Source of the DNA: JAXHTH01 sp034211115
GTDB taxonomy: Bacteria > Planctomycetota > Phycisphaerae > Phycisphaerales > SM1A02
Reading direction: 5' to 3'
DNA length: 12,793 bases
Assembly: GCA_034211115.1 (NCBI GenBank)
Contig: JAXHTH010000071.1
Location: 1-12,793 of the forward strand
The position numbers and the translations under genes were made by a program. The notes under the pieces are model-generated. The model searched no databases. It saw only the letters and a program-made list of their open reading frames with translations, and was not told the DNA's origin. Below are positions 7,316 through 12,793 of this stretch, one piece after another. The first letter of the stretch is position 1, and the number at the start of each line of letters is the position of its first letter.

Positions 7316-8644
7316 ATGACCTTTCTGCTTGAGATCATCCGCCTCGGCCTGCGGAACCTGCAGCTTCACAAGCTGCGGAGCGTTCTCACCAGCCTGGGGA
7401 TCATCCTCGGCGTGGCCGCGGTGATCGTGATGGTCTCGATCGGCGAGGGGAACAAGCAGGCGGCCCTCCGCGAGATCCAGGCCCTCGGGGCGACCAACGT
7501 CATCATCCGCTCGATTCAGCCGCCCGAGTCGGCGGAGATGGGCTCGGAGGAGCGATCGTTCATCGCCTCCTTCGGCATCACCCGGTCCGATCTCCGCCGG
7601 CTCGAGCAGTTCATGGGCGATGCGGCCCACCTCGTCCCGCTCAAGGCGGTCGGCGATGACATGTCCTACCAGGAGAAGCGCATCCCCAGCCAGACCTTCG
7701 GCACCACGCCCGAGCTCATCGAGGTGGCCAACCTCCGCATCGCCCGCGGCCGATACCTCACCGACGAGGACGTGCACGAGCGGGTGCCCGCGGCGGTGAT
7801 CGGCGATCAGATCGCCACCCAGTTCTTCCCGCTGGAGGATCCGCTGGGCAAGGAGTTCCGGATCGGGGAGCGCATCTTCCGCGTGGTCGGCGTGTTCCGC
7901 CCGGTGGGGCTGGCCGGCGGGGCCGGGGCCGCCCTCGTCGGGCGCGACCTCAACCGCGATGTCCACATCCCCCTCACCACCGCCGAGCTGGAGTTTGGCG
8001 ACATGATCATCCGCCGCCAGTCCGGCTCCTTCTCCGGCGAGGAGGTCGAGATCTCCGAGGTCTACATCACCGCCAACTCCACCGACGAGGTCATCACCAC
8101 CGCCGACCGCGTCAAGCGCATCATGGAGGTCGAGCACCCGGGGTTGAACGACGTGGAGGTGATCGTCCCGTGGGAGCTGCTGGAGAACGTCAAGAAGACG
8201 CAGATGGTGTGGAACATCGTGCTCATCGCCATCGCCGCCATCAGCCTCCTCATCGGCGGCATCGGCATCATGAACATCATGCTCGCCTCGGTCACCGAGC
8301 GCACGCGCGAGATCGGCATCCGGCGCGCGCTGGGGGCGACGCGCAAGCACATCGTCGCCCAGTTCCTCGTCGAGACCGGCTCGCTCGCCGCGGTGGGCGG
8401 AGTCATCGGCATCCTCGGCGGGGTGGGCATCTCCCTCGGCCTGGAGCGGTTCCTCCCCTGGCTGCTGAATCAGCCGGCCTTCCGCAGCTTCATCGAGGCG
8501 AAGGTGCAGCTCGAGACGCAGGTCACGGGCTGGTCGATCGTCGCCTCCTTCGTCGTCGCCGCTCTCGTGGGGCTGGTGTTCGGCATCTATCCCGCGGTGG
8601 TCGCCAGCCGCCAGGATCCGATCGTCGCCCTGCGCCACGATTGA
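7316..8644 (+). CDS. MacB/FtsX-type ABC transporter permease
   Basis: This 442-residue protein has the MacB-type permease topology. The N-terminal membrane helix is at about 22-42. A periplasmic core domain runs over about 43-295. Three C-terminal helices, at about 298-322, 353-378 and 404-428, form the FtsX domain. The cytoplasmic loop signature SVTERTREIGIRRALGATRK at 326-344 is the family hallmark, where the permease contacts its ATPase. The C-terminus ends with the common ASRQDPIVALRHD pattern. Such permeases work as homodimers, using ATP hydrolysis to drive a mechanical change across the membrane for export or envelope processes. The fused ATPase of true MacB is absent, and no ATPase or membrane-fusion gene lies nearby, so the partners must be encoded elsewhere. 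The ATG at 7316 begins just before the amphipathic N-terminal helix; its ribosome site (GAGAG) is weak. The substrate cannot be predicted. Confidence 0.95.
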   Translation: MTFLLEIIRLGLRNLQLHKLRSVLTSLGIILGVAAVIVMVSIGEGNKQAALREIQALGATNVIIRSIQPPESAEMGSEERSFIASFGITRSDLRRLEQFMGDAAHLVPLKAVGDDMSYQEKRIPSQTFGTTPELIEVANLRIARGRYLTDEDVHERVPAAVIGDQIATQFFPLEDPLGKEFRIGERIFRVVGVFRPVGLAGGAGAALVGRDLNRDVHIPLTTAELEFGDMIIRRQSGSFSGEEVEISEVYITANSTDEVITTADRVKRIMEVEHPGLNDVEVIVPWELLENVKKTQMVWNIVLIAIAAISLLIGGIGIMNIMLASVTERTREIGIRRALGATRKHIVAQFLVETGSLAAVGGVIGILGGVGISLGLERFLPWLLNQPAFRSFIEAKVQLETQVTGWSIVASFVVAALVGLVFGIYPAVVASRQDPIVALRHD

Positions 8645-8649
8645 TCGTT

Positions 8650-8663
8650 CGCCGCTTGCGGCG
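8650..8663 (+). terminator. Hairpin after the permease gene
   Basis: A 5-bp stem, CGCCG/CGGCG, with a CTTG loop begins 6 nt after the permease stop codon, in the short convergent gap before the GT39 gene. No T-run follows on either strand. It may help end both convergent transcripts, but this is weak evidence. Confidence 0.3.
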
Positions 8664-8715
8664 CAGCACACGCTCGAATGCAACGTCGATCCCGCGGATA
8701 TACCTCGCGCGGCGG

Positions 8716-10275
8716 TCACGATCCTCCGACCCGCCACACGCTCACATCCCCGCGCCCCCAGTCGATCCACCCGGGCAGACGGGCGATCTCCGTCATCCCG
8801 CCGTCCTCCAACAACCGTATCTTCGCCTCGCCCACGCGCTGCGGATAGAGGATGATCACCCACGTCGGCCGCGTCTGGTGGAGTTTCGCCTCGAGATCGG
8901 CACCGAGATCGAGGCTGTAGGTCGGATCGAGTTGCCCCGCATACACCTCCATCGCCTGGTGCTTCAGGCCGATCACGAGCAGGCGATCGTCATCGGACCA
9001 GTTGTTGCGCACGATGTTCGCCGCCTCGCGCAGCGGCTGCCGCGGGGGACGAACGACGAGGTCCGCGAGCGAGACGGCGATCACGATCGCCAGCGCCGCC
9101 GCCCCGATCGGCCTCTTCCATCGCCACAGCGCGTCGATCCCCAGCGCCATCGCGAGAATCGCGCCCGGCAGGGCGAACAGCGCGAACCGCGCATACATCC
9201 ACGATCGGCCGACCGCAAGCGCAACAATCATGATCGGCAGCCCGATCAACGAAAGCACGAGAGCCGCTCGCGTCGTCGCCCGCCTCATCCCCGCCGCGAA
9301 CCCCACGACGGCCACGGCCATTCCGGGCGCCGCCGCCCACCAGTACCACGAACCCCCCAGTTGCAGCAGCGCGTGCAGCCCCTCGACGCCGAACACGCCC
9401 GGCTCATCCCCCTCCGCCGCCCGGAACTGCCCGCGGATGCGCAGCAGATCATCCAGCACCGGCGCATACAGGGCGAGGGTGAGAATCGCGGCCAGGGCGA
9501 CCGCGCCCAAGCCGCGCAGGGTGACGATCCGTTTCCGCGTGTGCTGTCCGCCGCCGCGCGCCAACGCCCACATCAGCCACGCGGCATGGCCGATCGGAAC
9601 CCACACCATCATCAGGTGCGACCAGACCCCCAGCGCGCAGCACAGAATGTAGAGCATCCATTTCCACGACCGCTCGCGCTGGATTGCCGAGAGGATGGTC
9701 CACGTCGCCAGCGCGGAGAAGGCGATCATCATGCTGTACCCCCGCGCCTCCACGCCTTCCAATACCGACACCGGCAACGTCGCCGCGAGGACACCGGCAA
9801 CAACCGCCATCCGCCGACACCCCTCTCCGTTCGCCCCCGGCTCCGCCGGGGGATCGCCCTCGTCCACCCCCAGCCCCCGGCACGCCCGCCCCGCCAACCC
9901 CCACACGGCCACGATCGACCCCAGCGAGAACAACAGCGCCGGCAGGCGCAGCGCGATCTCCGGTGCGGTGATTCCCAATCGATCGAGCAGGCTGAAGCTC
10001 GCCCACGACACGAGCGTGTGGCCGATGTGGTTGGCGGGATCGAAGTAATGGGTGACGATCCACGCCGGCCCCTTGCTGGCGTAGTCCCGCCACGCCGCGA
10101 TCTCGTCGTACCACAGGCTCTCGGTGAGCCGCGGGGCGCGGGCGGCGAGGCCGATCGCCAGCAACGCCGCCACGATCAGCCAGGATCGCATGCCCGGCGC
10201 CGCGGCTCCCTCCCCGTCGCCGGGCCGCGGCCTGCCTTTCTGTTGCGCGCGCCCGCGGCGCGCCGGCGTGGTCAT
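8716..10275 (-). CDS. GT39/ArnT-like membrane glycosyltransferase
   Basis: A 519-residue polytopic membrane protein with roughly ten hydrophobic helices. The N-terminus has a basic cytoplasmic leader, a helix at about 31-45, and then the SLWYDEIAAWRDY motif. Asp57-Glu58 at the start of the first periplasmic loop is the catalytic-type acidic pair of GT-C enzymes of the GT39/ArnT/PMT group. VEARGYSMM further on is another familiar block of this group. The last part (about 400-519) is mostly soluble and should face the periplasm. Enzymes of this kind transfer a sugar from a polyprenyl-phosphate donor to lipid, protein or polysaccharide on the outer face of the inner membrane; the acceptor here is unknown. 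The ATG at 10275 is preferred because a TAGAAT element lies 10 nt ahead and no Shine-Dalgarno is present; an in-frame ATG at 10191 would remove only the leader. It is divergent from a GT2 gene, which suggests a shared glycan role. Confidence 0.9.
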   Translation of the reverse strand: MTTPARRGRAQQKGRPRPGDGEGAAAPGMRSWLIVAALLAIGLAARAPRLTESLWYDEIAAWRDYASKGPAWIVTHYFDPANHIGHTLVSWASFSLLDRLGITAPEIALRLPALLFSLGSIVAVWGLAGRACRGLGVDEGDPPAEPGANGEGCRRMAVVAGVLAATLPVSVLEGVEARGYSMMIAFSALATWTILSAIQRERSWKWMLYILCCALGVWSHLMMVWVPIGHAAWLMWALARGGGQHTRKRIVTLRGLGAVALAAILTLALYAPVLDDLLRIRGQFRAAEGDEPGVFGVEGLHALLQLGGSWYWWAAAPGMAVAVVGFAAGMRRATTRAALVLSLIGLPIMIVALAVGRSWMYARFALFALPGAILAMALGIDALWRWKRPIGAAALAIVIAVSLADLVVRPPRQPLREAANIVRNNWSDDDRLLVIGLKHQAMEVYAGQLDPTYSLDLGADLEAKLHQTRPTWVIILYPQRVGEAKIRLLEDGGMTEIARLPGWIDWGRGDVSVWRVGGS

Positions 10276-10285
10276 CACGAACGGG

Positions 10286-10291
10286 ATTCTA
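10286..10291 (-). promoter_or_regulatory. Putative -10 element for the GT39 gene
   Basis: Read on the minus strand, TAGAAT lies 10 nt before the ATG at 10275. The leader would be only a few bases long, and no ribosome site is seen. No good -35 element is visible at the expected distance. Confidence 0.4.
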
Positions 10292-10344
10292 AGAACCCCC
10301 GGCGCAGGAGCCAACCGGGCGCGGAAACAGGCGGGAAGCGGCCC

Positions 10345-10375
10345 TTGTCTTCGCAATCATGCCTCCGAGTATCAT
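10345..10375 (+). promoter_or_regulatory. Putative promoter of the GT2 gene, leaderless type
   Basis: TTGTCT (10345-10350) and TATCAT (10370-10375) are separated by 19 nt. TATCAT ends 7 nt before the GTG at 10383, which would place the transcription start at or next to the start codon. The same TATCAT-N7-start arrangement occurs at trmB. Confidence 0.45.
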
Positions 10376-10382
10376 GGGCGGC

Positions 10383-11060
10383 GTGGCGAGCCCGCGCATC
10401 TCCATCATCGTCCCCACCCTTGACCGGCCCGATCAGCTCGCCCGGTGCCTGAGTTCGATCGCTGCGACCGTGCGGGCGGCGCATGAGATCATCGGTGTCT
10501 GCGTCGAGGACGATGAGGCGACGCGGCACGCGTTCGCCGAACACGACGTCCGAACCATCATTCAACGGACGCGCGGCGGGTACGTGCAGGCGGCCAACCT
10601 CGGCCTCCGCGCCGCCCGCGGCGAGTGGGTCACGATCCTCAACGACGACTGCACCCTCCTGCCGCACTCGATCGACAACGCGATCCGCTTCCTCGAAGCG
10701 CCGGCCCACCGCGATCGGATCGGACAGGCGGCGTTCTTCCACGACACGCCCCTGCGCCGCAACGTGTATCAACAGATCCGCATCGAAGACGTCGTGTATC
10801 GCGTCGGACACGTGCGCGGGCTCTGCTACGCCAACTTCGGGCTCGCCCGGCGCGCCCTGTACGAGCGATTGGAGTATCTCGATGAGCGGTTCGGCATGTA
10901 CGGGGCCGATCCGGACTTCTCGCTGAAGGTGTGGCACGAGGCGAAACTCGCGGTGGCCCCCTGCCCCGGCGCGCTCGTGCATCACGATCGCATCGACGAC
11001 GATGACGCCCGGCAGAGGGTGGACAACGACCGGCTCTTCGCGAAGTGGGGGCTTCACTGA
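10383..11060 (+). CDS. GT2-family glycosyltransferase
   Basis: A 225-residue GT-A fold enzyme of family 2. It opens with the typical SIIVPTLDRPDQLARCL strand and nucleotide-binding region (about 6-23). It has GGYVQAANLGLRAARGEWV at about 65-83, which leads into the acidic metal-binding motif LNDDC (Asp88-Asp89). YGADPDFSLKVW at 173-184 corresponds to the catalytic-base region. The family transfers a sugar from a nucleotide-sugar donor in the cytoplasm; donor and acceptor are not predictable from sequence. At 225 residues it is short for the family, about a catalytic domain and no more. I chose the GTG at 10383 because it directly precedes the first strand and stands 7 nt after a TATCAT element. 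In-frame ATGs at 10359 and 10374 would add 8 or 3 residues and have no ribosome site. It shares a 107-nt divergent promoter region with the GT39 gene. Confidence 0.9.
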   Translation: MASPRISIIVPTLDRPDQLARCLSSIAATVRAAHEIIGVCVEDDEATRHAFAEHDVRTIIQRTRGGYVQAANLGLRAARGEWVTILNDDCTLLPHSIDNAIRFLEAPAHRDRIGQAAFFHDTPLRRNVYQQIRIEDVVYRVGHVRGLCYANFGLARRALYERLEYLDERFGMYGADPDFSLKVWHEAKLAVAPCPGALVHHDRIDDDDARQRVDNDRLFAKWGLH

Positions 11061-11123
11061 TGCTGGATCGTGGGGCGACCCGCACCTCCGTCCCTCCGGT
11101 CCTCCGGTGCGGCGTGCCGGAAG

Positions 11124-11164
11124 CCGGGTCTGACGAGCGCCCGCAGGAAGCGAGGAAGACCCGG
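11124..11164 (+). other. Hairpin-forming intergenic segment between GT2 and trmB
   Basis: CCGGGTCT (11124-11131) can pair perfectly with AGACCCGG (11157-11164) around a 25-nt loop. The second arm overlaps a 10-bp palindrome, GACCCGGGTC (11158-11167). The element could end GT2 transcription, since it lies just upstream of the presumed trmB start. There is no T-run. Confidence 0.3.
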
Positions 11165-11186
11165 GTCACGCCCGCGCCGGGACATG

Positions 11187-11192
11187 TATCAT
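11187..11192 (+). promoter_or_regulatory. Putative -10 element of trmB, leaderless type
   Basis: TATCAT ends exactly 7 nt before the trmB ATG. There is no Shine-Dalgarno sequence between them and no clear -35 element. The spacing would put the transcription start at the first base of the start codon. Confidence 0.4.
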
Positions 11193-11199
11193 CATCGTC

Positions 11200-11868
11200 A
11201 TGAGCTTCTCACTCGCCCGCGGCCGGCCGCTCGACACGACCGGGTACGGCCTCGAAATGACGGACCTGCCCGCCTTTGATCCGTCCGATCGCGCCGCGTC
11301 GCGCCTCGACCCCCGGAACTGGTTCACGGAACCGACCGGGCGCTTCGAGATCGAGATCGGCTCGGGCAAGGGAACGTTCCTCGTCCAGCAGGCCGCGCTG
11401 AGGGAAGAGGTCAGCTACCTCGGCATCGAGCACGCCGGCGAGTTCTACCGATACGCCGCCGATCGCGTGCGCCGGCGCCGGCTCGCCAACGTGCGCATCC
11501 TCCACGCGGACGCGGCGGAGTTCCTGCACTATTACTGCGCCGATGCCGTGGCCGCGGTGATTCACGTCTACTTTCCCGATCCCTGGCCGAAGAAGCGTCA
11601 CCACAAGCGGCGCATCGTGCAGGACCGCACGCTTGCCGACTTCCATCGCGTGCTCGTCGATGGCGGCGAGGTGCGCCTCGTCACCGATCACGAAGGGCTG
11701 TGGGAATGGTGCGAGGAGCACATCGCGCGCCACGCCGACCTCTTCGACCGCCGGCCGTTCGAAGCGCCCGAATCGGCGGGCGAAAACGAACTGGTCGGAA
11801 CGAATTACGAGCGCAAGTTCGCGCGCGAGGATCGGCCGTTCCATGCGATGACGCTGAGGAAGCGATGA
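11200..11868 (+). CDS. trmB: tRNA (guanine-N7-)-methyltransferase TrmB
   Basis: This 222-residue class I SAM-dependent enzyme methylates N7 of guanosine 46 in the variable loop of many tRNAs. The SAM-binding loop is EIGSGKGTF at 52-60. It is followed by GIEHA at 75-79 (acidic residue Glu77 for the SAM ribose), ANVRILHADA at 96-105 (Asp104), and the family signature FPDPWPKKRHHKRR at 125-138, whose Asp127 corresponds to the residue regarded as catalytic. LVTDHEG at 160-166 and GTNYERKF at 200-207, the tRNA and guanine recognition block, complete the set. Length and motif order are normal for the bacterial single-chain enzyme. The ATG at 11200 has no ribosome site but stands 7 nt after TATCAT, so the message may be leaderless; a later in-frame Met20 is less likely because the upstream residues look coding. 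Its last codons, including the TGA, fall inside a heptamer repeat that runs on into the intergenic region. Confidence 0.97.
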   Translation: MSFSLARGRPLDTTGYGLEMTDLPAFDPSDRAASRLDPRNWFTEPTGRFEIEIGSGKGTFLVQQAALREEVSYLGIEHAGEFYRYAADRVRRRRLANVRILHADAAEFLHYYCADAVAAVIHVYFPDPWPKKRHHKRRIVQDRTLADFHRVLVDGGEVRLVTDHEGLWEWCEEHIARHADLFDRRPFEAPESAGENELVGTNYERKFAREDRPFHAMTLRKR

Positions 11869-11909
11869 GCGATGAGCGATGAGCGATGAGCGATGCGCGA
11901 TGCGCGATG
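11861..11909 (+). repeat. Heptamer tandem repeat overlapping the trmB stop codon
   Basis: Seven consecutive 7-nt units: five of AGCGATG (11861-11895) and two of CGCGATG (11896-11909), followed by a CGCGC run. The trmB TGA (11866-11868) is built from the junction of the first two units. Such short tandem repeats are typical of slipped-strand expansion; similar heptamer repeats are known as STRR in cyanobacteria. Confidence 0.9.
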
Positions 11910-11924
11910 CGCGCGCCGCTTATT

Positions 11925-12072
11925 GAATCCTGTAATTCTAATGCACGCGCGTATCGGCCGTCGGCCGGAGCGGGATGGCGGCGCGGGTCTGTCGGTGCAG
12001 ACGTGCGCGGAAGCGCGTGGCCGGCCGGCCGGCCGGCCTGTCGACCGCGCGTGCATTGGAAATACAGGAATC
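11925..12072. repeat. Imperfect inverted-repeat element with nested hairpins
   Basis: The arms at 11925-11951 and 12046-12072 are complementary at 24 of 27 positions, counted by eye. The 94-nt interior holds GTCTG-TCGGTG-CAGAC (11987-12002), GCGC-GGAA-GCGC with a GNRA-type loop (12005-12016), and five GGCC units in a row (12019-12038) that could pair with CGGCCGTCGGCCGG at 11955-11968. The outer half of each arm (CCTGTAATTCTAATG) is AT-richer than anything nearby. No coding sequence is credible here. It could be a small non-autonomous mobile element, a structured RNA or a REP/BIME-like element; no target-site duplication is visible. This and the flanking heptamer clusters account for most of the 411-nt space between trmB and panD. 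Confidence 0.75.
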
Positions 12073-12100
12073 AGTCGCGACGCGGTTCACCCGCGTATTG

Positions 12101-12143
12101 AGCGATCGAACCATTGACATCGAGCGATGGGCGATGAGCGCGC
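12101..12143 (+). repeat. Degenerate second heptamer cluster
   Basis: AGCGATC (12101-12107), AGCGATG (12123-12129), GGCGATG (12130-12136) and AGCGCGC (12137-12143) are variants of the heptamer found after trmB, in the same orientation. They lie on the other side of the inverted-repeat element, so the element is bracketed by related short repeats. Confidence 0.55.
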
Positions 12144-12206
12144 TTGAGCCGCGCGTGGAAACGCGGGGTCCGCGAGCGAACGTCAACTCGCCATCGTCGT
12201 CTCGGC

Positions 12207-12251
12207 GCGGAGCCTCGACGGCGATCCCGGGCTCACGGAGCCCGGCTCCGC
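12207..12251 (-). terminator. Two-tier hairpin downstream of panD
   Basis: GCGGAGCC (12207-12214) pairs perfectly with GGCTCCGC (12244-12251). Inside, CCGGGCT (12227-12233) pairs perfectly with AGCCCGG (12239-12245) around a 5-nt loop; the two stems overlap by two bases and so compete slightly. The structure starts 28 nt past the panD stop on the minus strand. On that strand a T-rich stretch precedes the hairpin rather than following it, so this is not a canonical intrinsic terminator. Confidence 0.45.
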
Positions 12252-12279
12252 CAACAACCAAAAACCAACAGCCCCGCCC

Positions 12280-12660
12280 TCACACGTTCGCCGGCGGGTC
12301 GTACTCGATCGTTTCGGCGATGCGGTTGTTCGCGTCGCAGATGATGACCTTCGGCCGGTGGCGGGCGAGCTCGTCGGGGGTGAGCCGGCAGAAGGCGAGG
12401 ATGATGACGCGATGGCCGATGCCCGAGAGCCGCGCCGCCGCCCCGTTGATGCCGATCACGCCCGTCCCGCGATCGCCGGGCAGAACGTAGGTCTCGAACC
12501 GGTTGCCGTTCTCGCAGTCGCCGATCAGCACCTTCTCGTTGACGGCCATGCCGGTCGCATCGAGCAGATCCTGGTCGATGACGATCGACCCGGTGTACTC
12601 GACGGTGCACTCGGTGACGACCGCGTAGTGGATCTTGGCGAAGAGGGCTTCTCTCAGCAT
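12280..12660 (-). CDS. panD: Aspartate 1-decarboxylase proenzyme PanD
   Basis: PanD converts L-aspartate to beta-alanine for pantothenate and coenzyme A synthesis in the cytoplasm. The 126-residue chain matches the family in length and in every key position. Gly24-Ser25 is the self-cleavage site that turns Ser25 into the pyruvoyl cofactor. Lys9, Arg54, Thr57, Tyr58 and Asn72 are all present at the numbering used for the E. coli enzyme. GTGVIGINGAAARL at 65-78 is the family signature, and the sequence ends in VIICDANNRI plus a short tail. The ATG at 12660 gives the canonical N-terminus MLREALFAKIH. The frame stays open upstream to the window edge (including a TTG at 12711), but that stretch is Arg/Pro-rich and does not resemble the family. 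No clear ribosome site is seen before the ATG. No other pantothenate gene is in the window, and the maturation factor PanZ known from enterobacteria is not nearby. Confidence 0.98.
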   Translation of the reverse strand: MLREALFAKIHYAVVTECTVEYTGSIVIDQDLLDATGMAVNEKVLIGDCENGNRFETYVLPGDRGTGVIGINGAAARLSGIGHRVIILAFCRLTPDELARHRPKVIICDANNRIAETIEYDPPANV

Positions 12661-12793
12661 CGTCGGCCGGCGGCGGGGGAAAAGGAACGAGTCGTTGCGG
12701 ACGGGCTGCAATGGTAGTCGCCGCAGCCGCGGGAAGCGAGAGACCGCCCGCGGTCGCGGGGCGGGCCGCTCAGCCGGCTCCGGCCGCGGCGGT
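12661..12793. other. Region upstream of panD, no clear gene
   Basis: This stretch should contain the panD promoter, but I see no convincing -10 or -35 pair. On the minus strand a frame enters from the right edge and stops with TGA at 12770-12772 (ending TAAAGAG); this could be the tail of a preceding gene, but seven codons are too few to judge. Confidence 0.3.

Noticed and set aside
7136..8863. 575-codon antisense frame over the ABC permease
   Set aside because: Product is mostly Asp/Glu/His/Gly-rich low complexity, opposite a clear MacB-type permease.
8170..10452. 760-codon plus-strand frame over the permease end and the GT39 gene
   Set aside because: Overlaps two well-supported genes, and its product is an Arg/Pro/His-rich low-complexity chain without recognisable domains.
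11925..12072. Integron attC site
   Set aside because: The size and paired arms fit loosely, but the arms lack the GTTRRRY/RYYYAAC core sites and there is no integrase or cassette.
11861..12143. CRISPR array
   Set aside because: Repeat units are 7 nt with no spacers, and no cas gene is present.
11938..12261. 107-codon minus-strand frame in the trmB-panD gap
   Set aside because: It runs through the inverted repeat and the heptamer cluster and has no ribosome site; its repeated IAHRS-type peptide comes from the heptamer repeat.
12661..12711. N-terminal extension of panD from a TTG at 12711
   Set aside because: The extra 17 residues do not fit the family, and the ATG at 12660 puts the cleavage site and all catalytic residues at canonical numbers.

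Overview
This is a high-GC bacterial window, clearly chromosomal, with eight complete protein genes and one gene truncated at the left edge. The organism is most likely a planctomycete of the Phycisphaerae type. That placement is an inference: it rests on my recollection of two small conserved families (the zinc-finger protein at 1865-2200 and the 98-residue protein at 6945-7241), on the large lineage-style secreted protein, and on the GC-rich codon use. No marker gene settles it. I see no rRNA, tRNA, CRISPR array, transposase or phage gene.

Left part (1-5049): the C-terminal 616 codons of an unknown internally duplicated helical protein. It converges on a small double zinc-finger protein whose first half resembles the ClpX N-terminal zinc-binding domain. 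This is followed, divergently, by an 873-residue secreted protein that I read as six successive Spy/CpxP-like (LTxxQ-type) helical modules.

Middle part (5050-8715): a two-transmembrane sensor histidine kinase with a periplasmic domain lies just downstream of the six-module protein on the same strand. CpxP-type proteins are known to modulate a sensor kinase (CpxA), so this pairing deserves attention, although no response regulator is visible. Next come a short period-8 tandem repeat, the 98-residue conserved protein on the minus strand, and a divergent MacB/FtsX-type ABC permease without its ATPase.

Right part (8716-12793): divergent membrane glycosyltransferase (GT39/ArnT-like) and cytosolic GT2 glycosyltransferase genes, then trmB (tRNA m7G46 methyltransferase), and on the minus strand panD (aspartate 1-decarboxylase, with every key residue at its canonical position). 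GT2 and trmB both lack a Shine-Dalgarno sequence and both show TATCAT exactly 7 nt before the start codon, which suggests leaderless transcripts.

The 411-nt space between trmB and panD is the most unusual non-coding stretch. A heptamer tandem repeat begins inside the last codons of trmB. It is followed by a 148-nt element bounded by 27-bp imperfect inverted repeats with nested hairpins, then a degenerate second heptamer cluster, then a two-tier hairpin that may terminate panD.
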